Shown: positions 59,601 through 64,000 of the stretch, piece by piece | Layout: every line of letters starts with the position of its first letter | Position numbering within the stretch: position 1 is the first letter of the stretch | Notes under the pieces: model-generated | Told to the model about the DNA's origin: nothing | Databases searched by the model: none | Seen by the model: only the letters and a program-made list of their open reading frames with translations | Origin: Rhynchonema sp. JSB1_4 | Lineage: Eukaryota > Nematoda > Chromadorea > Monhysterida > Xyalidae | Assembly (NCBI GenBank): GCA_030248065.1 | Contig: JASAMV010006496.1 | Coordinates: forward strand, 1-64,000 | Direction of reading: 5' to 3' | Length of the DNA stretch: 64,000 nt | Translations under genes and position numbers: made by a program

Positions 59601-61435
59601 TGCCGATGTGCCATCTAGAGGTCTAGAACGAGGTAACTTGAAGATTTGGAACAGTTTACATGTCTTCAGTAGCACATAGTGTCTTTGCACTGTGCTTCAC
59701 ATCAGTTTTTAGGGTCAAAATATCCTGTGTCTGTTATTTGATACCCTTTTTCGTTTTTTTCCACAAAATATAAAAAACCGGTTTTTTCGCAACAATATAC
59801 CTTGCCGCTTGCTATACGGGCCATGGGGGATTTCATTTACGGGGGCTGTATTCTGGGGGGCTCTCTACGTAGTAATTCACGGACACGGACCCTATACTGG
59901 CGTAAAGTACCGTTCTTTACTTTTTTGTCAAAAACCTTTATTATTTCCAAAAAAAGCGTTTTTTTCAAATACTTTTTGAGTACTTGAGGTGTTCCGGTCA
60001 AAAAAGTGTTTGGGCCCAAACAGTATGAGCTCACCACACAAAAGTAGGGTTTCATAGAAAATTTTGGTCCGAACATTTATTCGGTAGTCACTACAATCAG
60101 TGTAATTTCTGGTCCGGAGGGGGAGATAGCGGACCCCCCGTTTTTTTCGGAGGGGGAGATACGAGATCAGAGGTGGGAATCGGGCCGGGTTACCTCGGCC
60201 CGGCCCGGCCCGACAGTTCGGGCCGGGAAGTCCGGCCCGGCCCGATTTTTTTCGGCCAGACTTTTTCTGATGATATTTTGAAGAAAATTTTTTGGTGCAA
60301 AAATTACAGTTTTTGTTTAAAAATACCTGAAAATCATAGAAGCAGGTCCTAAGCTGCTGAATCGCAAGAAATTTTGGCTAATTTACCGTAAAAAGTCACG
60401 ATTTTTTACTGAATTTCGATGATGTCGGGCCTTTTCGGGCCGACCATCCCGGCCCGGCCTGGCCCGACATTCCGAAAAGCCCCGCCCGGCCCGGCCCGCC
60501 CGTGGGGGCCGGAAACCTCGGCCCGGCCCGAACGTCGGGCCGGCCCGGCCCGGCCCGATTCTCACCTCTGTACGAGATATGGGTGGGCACAATACCCAAT
60601 ACCAATACCACCCAATACCCAATACTCAATACCAATACCAACCCAATACCAAACCCAATACCAGGCACTCCAGTAGTATTGATCTGGTATTGGGTATTGG
60701 TATTGGTATTGGGTCTCACCCGGTATTGGTATTGGGTCACCAATTTGGTATTGGTATTGGGTATTGGGTATTGGTACAGGGCCGGTATTGGTATTGGGTA
60801 TTGGTATTGGGTGTCAAAAGTGGTATTGTGCCCAGGCCTAGTACGAGATAGTGTAGTGTAACAGTGTAAGTGTGTATCCCCGAGGCAGGGGAAGGGGGGA
60901 AGACCCAAAGTAAAGAAAAGTCACTCCTTGAGGCAAAAAGTTTGACCTATTTTTGCCCCTTTTAGGAAAAATATTTTTATAAAAAGGGAATTTTGGCGAT
61001 TTTTGACAACATTGCCCTAAAAATCACGCATTTTAGGCCCCCCCAAAAGCCCAAACGTCCATTTAAGGCCTAAAAAGGCTATTTTAGGCAAAAATTGGGG
61101 GAGATAGTACACCCGGAGGGGAAGATGGGGTACCACCTGAGGGGGAGATAGCGCACCCGAGGGGAACCCCCTCCTCCAACAAGGAACTACATTGACCACC
61201 AGTCACCACAGACCACACCATAATAATACCGCTCCTGTCCTGCTCAACGAGAGCAAAGCAAACTTCAAGTTTCAAGTTTCAAGTTTTATGCATGCTTTCG
61301 CAAAAGCCTAACGGCAGGCTAGGAAGAATTACAAAATGAGCTAAATATGAGCAAACAAACACGGACAAGACAAACAGAACGGTTTTCAAACTCACCGATT
61401 TTCGTGTCATGCGATGCCGCGTTGCGCTCATTCAT
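56668..61435 (-). CDS. Ribosomal protein L12 (uL11 family), divergent
   Basis: Four exons with matching phases: 61396-61435, 58221-58294, 57311-57491 and 56668-56876, giving 167 residues (RPL12 is about 165). uL11 forms the base of the ribosomal stalk with 28S rRNA and assists GTPase factors. The central and C-terminal parts are highly conserved (ATSDWKGMKVTCKL, IIQNRQAKIEVVPSAATLI, MRPRSMAKKLEGTVKEILGT, SVGCTIDQQHPHDIID). Two regions are unusual: the N-terminus reads MNERNAASHDTKIVYLRC instead of the near-universal Pro/Lys/Phe start, and the loop after GGEVG reads SPTSLAPKVARLGLSPHSL where the family is almost invariant. The linker NAFDNDNRSGRNTGRHSGN is also diverged. Intron 1 is 3.1 kb and packed with repeats. 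It is either a fast-evolving paralog or a lineage with unusual RPL12; there are no stops or frameshifts. Confidence 0.88.
57765..58105. repeat. Direct repeats of GCTAGCTAGCTTTCTTGC in an RPL12 intron
   Basis: The word TAGCTAGCTTTCTTGC, or a one-base variant, occurs near 57795, 57840, 58047 and 58081, each beside a C-rich or G-rich run (GGGGGGTATTACCCCCC near 57768). It is a small cluster of imperfect direct repeats, possibly the remnant of one element. Confidence 0.7.
58408..58680 (+). repeat. Dispersed GGTATCC repeat, copy 2
   Basis: Same order of words as 33828-34137 (TTTTGTCCAGGGGTATCCG, CCGAAAACCACAAAAATTG, GGTATCCGAGATTTTTTATT). It lies in the first RPL12 intron. Confidence 0.8.
59318..59357 (-). 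repeat. Short repeat GGTTGCCGC...GTACAGTAGG, inverted relative to 62778-62833
   Basis: The words CAGTAGGTAGGTTGCCGC and ACCACATTTTTGGTGGTACA here are the reverse complement of sequence at 62778-62833, where the unit appears twice (GGCGGCAACCTACTGTACC). Short dispersed repeat of unknown origin. Confidence 0.65.
60178..60570. repeat. GGCCCGG-rich inverted repeat pair
   Basis: Clusters of CGGGCCGGG/CCCGGCCCG at 60182-60245 and 60427-60565 face each other across an AT-rich spacer. The arrangement could form a large GC hairpin. It is in intron 1 of RPL12, with no coding content. Confidence 0.65.
60592..60836. repeat. Inverted minisatellite of CCAATAC / GTATTGG
   Basis: The left half (60592-60662) is made of CCAATAC-type units and the right half (60683-60825) of their complement TATTGG. 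The two halves meet at a unique core (CAGGCACTCCAGTAG). The whole block is one long imperfect palindrome. Confidence 0.8.
60890..61190 (+). repeat. Direct repeat unit 1 (pair with 61715-61955)
   Basis: Shared words in order: GACCCAAA, TTTTGCCCCTTTT, TTTTGGCGATTTTTGACAAC, AAATCACNCATTTTA, TATTTTAGGCAAAAATTGGG, and CCGAGGGGA with CCCCCTCC. The pair flanks RPL12 exon 1. Confidence 0.75.
61258..61385 (-). mobile_element. 3' end of another retroelement with (TTGAAAC)n tail
   Basis: On the minus strand, sequence leading to GCATGCATAAAACTTGAAAC ends in three TTGAAAC-type units (61262-61285). The tail resembles the TTGAAC tail of the LINE at 6385 but has a different unit and a different 3' UTR, so it is probably a related family or a SINE using the same machinery. 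It lies just inside the RPL12 intron 1 donor. Confidence 0.5.
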
Positions 61436-61714
61436 CTTGGTGATGTGATTCGACTGAACAGCAACGATTTCTGAAGAGATGATAAAATTGCATCAGAAAT
61501 TTATTTCAACCCAAAAATTGATCACACAAAGAGAAACCAAATTACGAAAATTTGCGCGCGAATCCAAAATTTTCTCTTTGTATTCGAGTACAAGGGTGAA
61601 GTGATGCTTTGTTGCCCGTTGACCAATTTCAAACAAGAACTGGTAAATTAAACTGGTAAATTTTGAACTGGTAATCTGCTGGTATTTAACTGGTAATCTT
61701 GAATTTAATTCTGG

Positions 61715-61955
61715 GGGAGGACCCAAACTTGGAGAAAAGTCATTTTTTAAAGTCGAATATTTGCAACACTTTTGCCCCTTTTTGGAAAAAAATCTCAATA
61801 AAAAGGGTATTTTGGCGATTTTTGACAACATTGACCTAAAAAATCACTCATTTTATGCCTAAAAATGCCTATCTCAGGCCTAAATTTGTCTATTTTAGGC
61901 AAAAATTGGGGAGCAGATTTACCCGAGGGGAGACCCCCTCCCCCCAGGAACTACA
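61715..61955 (+). repeat. Direct repeat unit 2 (pair with 60890-61190)
   Basis: Diverged copy of the unit at 60890-61190, lying just upstream of the RPL12 start in the gene's direction, so it may include promoter-proximal sequence. Confidence 0.75.
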
Positions 61956-62237
61956 CTGATGCGGCTGCGGCATGATACAAAATCGTTTGAAAAGAGGCTA
62001 AAACAGGTAAAAACGAGGCTTTTTCGGGCCTAAACTGCACACGCGGAGGTTGGTAAGCCATAAACAAGTGAAAAACTGCCTAAAACTAAGTGTTTTGCCC
62101 TTCGGAATTTCTTAAGTACTGGTAATTCATCTGAAAAAAGCGCTTGCTTCAAAAATTTAAATTACTGTTTCACCGGGCACTATATTTTTTCATTTTTTAC
62201 CAGAAAAGATTTTTTCCTGGTGGTCGTTAGGGTTAGA

Positions 62238-62662
62238 GGTCGGGGGGTACCCGACACCCGACACCGACACCAGAACATCTGAAGATACCCGACACCCGAC
62301 ATTTGAGAAAAAAGCCGACACCCGACAGTTCCAAAAAACCCGACACCCGACATCTAGTTTTTGGAAAAAAAACCGACACCCGACACCTGTTTTTGGACCA
62401 AAAACAGGCAAATTTTTGCTCCTTCGCACTATTAGTGCAATTTTTTGGATCAAGTGACTGAATTCAAGTATTTTCACACGAAATAAACACCAAAATGACA
62501 CATTCTGCGTCTTCGGAAACATTTGGTTCGAAGAAAATTTTCTCTCAAAAGTCTTTTCTCGGCAAAACATGTTTTGAACAGTAAGTGTCGGGTGTCGGGT
62601 CCCAAAAAACCCGACACCCGACACCTGCACTTTTTTGGCACCCGGCCGACACCCGACATCTC
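62238..62662. repeat. CCCGACACC minisatellite
   Basis: The word CCCGACACC, or close variants, is repeated in clusters at 62250-62400 and 62605-62660, separated by about 200 bases of unique AT-rich sequence. Related words (GTCGGGTACCCC, CCCGACACC) occur at 57118-57240. Frames across it are repeat artefacts. Confidence 0.7.
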
Positions 62663-63118
62663 TCTAACCCTAGTGGTCGTTATACCGGTCGCGCGGTCGG
62701 TACCGTACCAGCGAACGCTTGGAGTAAATGGTGAAAAAATATGCAGTGTTTACCAGTGGTGTAGCTACCCAGGCGGGGCGGCAACCTACTGTACCACCAA
62801 AAATGTGGGGCGGCAACCTACCTACTGTACCGGCTGAGCTAGGGGGGACAAAAATTTTTAGGTCTAAATATTGATAAAAATGTACTTTAAAACGCTAATT
62901 TCGCACATTGCGCGCGATTTTTCGCCCATTTGGAGTGAAAAATAGCGATTTTATACCATTTTGAGCCAAACATCGCAACTTACTGTACCAGCCACCGGGC
63001 GGCGACCAGGCTGGAGCGTCAACTTAATACCTACCTACCTACTGTACCTAGGGGGACCCCCACTCCCCAGCTACACCTACGCCAGTGGTGTTTACAGAAA
63101 AAAAACGTACAATCTCAA

Positions 63119-64000
63119 ATGGGCAAAACAACCGGTCAGTTATTTACATTGCAAGTTGACCCGCTGGCCAGCAATCAAGCGCTGGAGAATATTCGAGTTT
63201 GCCTGTTCCGAAACGTGAAAAATGCGGACGATTTGCGAAAACAGCTGCATTCCAAGGAAATCGATTGTGCTCTGATACGGGCAGAATTGGTTCGCTTTGT
63301 TATAAATTGTATGCTATAGAGGCCAGAGTAGTGTAGGAGAGCACGTTTGACAGTTTAGAGGGTACCGTACCCCTCTTCGAGAAGCCACGAAATGGAAAAA
63401 GAACCCCTAAATCGCAAGATTTTTGCTCTCGAGCGCTTCAAATGACAAAGAAACTCGCGCTTGGCGTGTCAAATACACACATTTCACTGGCTTTTAGTGG
63501 TCACCATGGGTGCAACGTGCAAAGTCACAATTTTCGCGCCGACTTCTTTGACTGACTACATGGCACATAATAGACACCAAATTTTGAACAAGCACTGTAC
63601 ATAAACGACGTCTCAGAAATGGAATAAGCACTGGATAAAACTGACTTTCTGCCCACGTACCCCACAAAATTCAGACCTTGCTACGCCCCTGGTATGCTGT
63701 AGGATGGTTCCTCTTTCTGCACTGAAAACTTAAAAACAGTGGAAGCGCACAATACATGTATTCTGAACCAATGTAATACAAACTGTGACAAGTTGAGAAT
63801 CAGTTTGTCGCATAATAATTCCACCAGTCAAGCAAAAACAAATTCAATTAAAACTGACCAATTTTTGTTCAGATCGCGGAATTGTTCCAACTGTTGACAG
63901 CAGCCAATCGCGCCATCGGTTGCATGTTGAATAAGAAGATGTCGACGCACACGATACATACTGAAATTGTGTACGCACTGTCACCGACAAGGAATGTGAG
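63119..64000 (+). CDS. Cgi121/TPRKB-like KEOPS complex subunit, 3' part beyond the window
   Basis: Exon 1 is 63119-63289 and exon 2 is 63873-63995; both are in phase 0, and GTGAG at 63996 looks like the next donor. The encoded 98 residues match TPRKB/Cgi121: a beta-strand start, VCLFRNVKNADDLRKQL, KEIDCALIRAEL, then FQLLTAANRAI and THTIHTEIVYALSPTRN. Cgi121 binds Bud32 (PRPK) in the KEOPS complex, which makes the t6A modification at position 37 of ANN-decoding tRNAs, and it helps recruit tRNA. The start MGKTTGQLF is the only ATG giving the family's usual short N-terminus. About 70 C-terminal residues should lie beyond 64000. The intron of 583 bp contains no recognised element. Confidence 0.87.

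Noticed and set aside
60592..60836. CRISPR-like repeat array
   Set aside because: Units are contiguous 6-7 base words without spacers, in a eukaryotic intron.
62190..62659. ORFs across the CCCGACACC minisatellite
   Set aside because: Products are repeat-encoded (GCRV-type words) with no independent evidence of coding.

Overview
The window is animal nuclear DNA, most likely from a nematode or a close ecdysozoan relative. The coding regions are split into small exons by GT-AG introns. Interstitial arrays of TTAGGC, the nematode telomere unit, occur at 9401-9430 and 22605-22622. The best-resolved genes are secreted von Willebrand A (vWA) proteins, two of them fused to a zona pellucida (ZP) cuticlin domain as in nematode CUT-6. 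I assembled gene models by hand, requiring splice sites, codon phase and family similarity to agree. No database search was possible, so species and orthology are inferences.

Layout. 1-1459: an open Gln/Gly-rich ORF (minus) that runs off the left edge. 1386-6385: three alternating copies of one segment (LINE 3' end plus a flank with a tiny two-exon secreted-peptide gene), separated by strange low-complexity turns; this may be an assembly fold-back. 6385-9400: a 5'-truncated LINE (minus) with a long open EN-RT frame, ending against five TTAGGC units. 11.8-13.3 kb: fatty-acid elongase (minus). 15.4-17.0 kb: tetraspanin (minus). 17.3-21.8 and 23.2-27.8 kb: tandem vWA-ZP-transmembrane cuticlin genes (minus). 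29.2-31.8 and 32.9-34.3 kb: two vWA-only relatives (plus), head to head with the tandem pair. 35.1-38.5 kb: an ARM-TIR-SAM protein (plus). 39.7-44.9 kb: a TGF-beta/BMP-receptor-like ectodomain with a membrane segment and no kinase (minus). 45-56 kb: gene-poor, with Cys-rich fragments that I could not assemble. 56.7-61.4 kb: a divergent RPL12 gene (minus) whose introns are full of repeats. 63.1 kb to the end: the first exons of a Cgi121/TPRKB KEOPS subunit (plus).

The genes do not form a single pathway. The coherent unit is the 15-34 kb cluster: four genes with the same vWA exon phases, two with ZP domain, basic cleavage region and membrane anchor, and two reduced to signal peptide plus vWA. 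This looks like local expansion of apical extracellular-matrix (cuticle) proteins. Around and inside these genes lie small DNA transposons (PIF/Harbinger-like and mariner-like MITEs, a mini-Helitron, a fold-back element) and short dispersed motifs, including at least five copies of the palindrome GTCACGTGAC.
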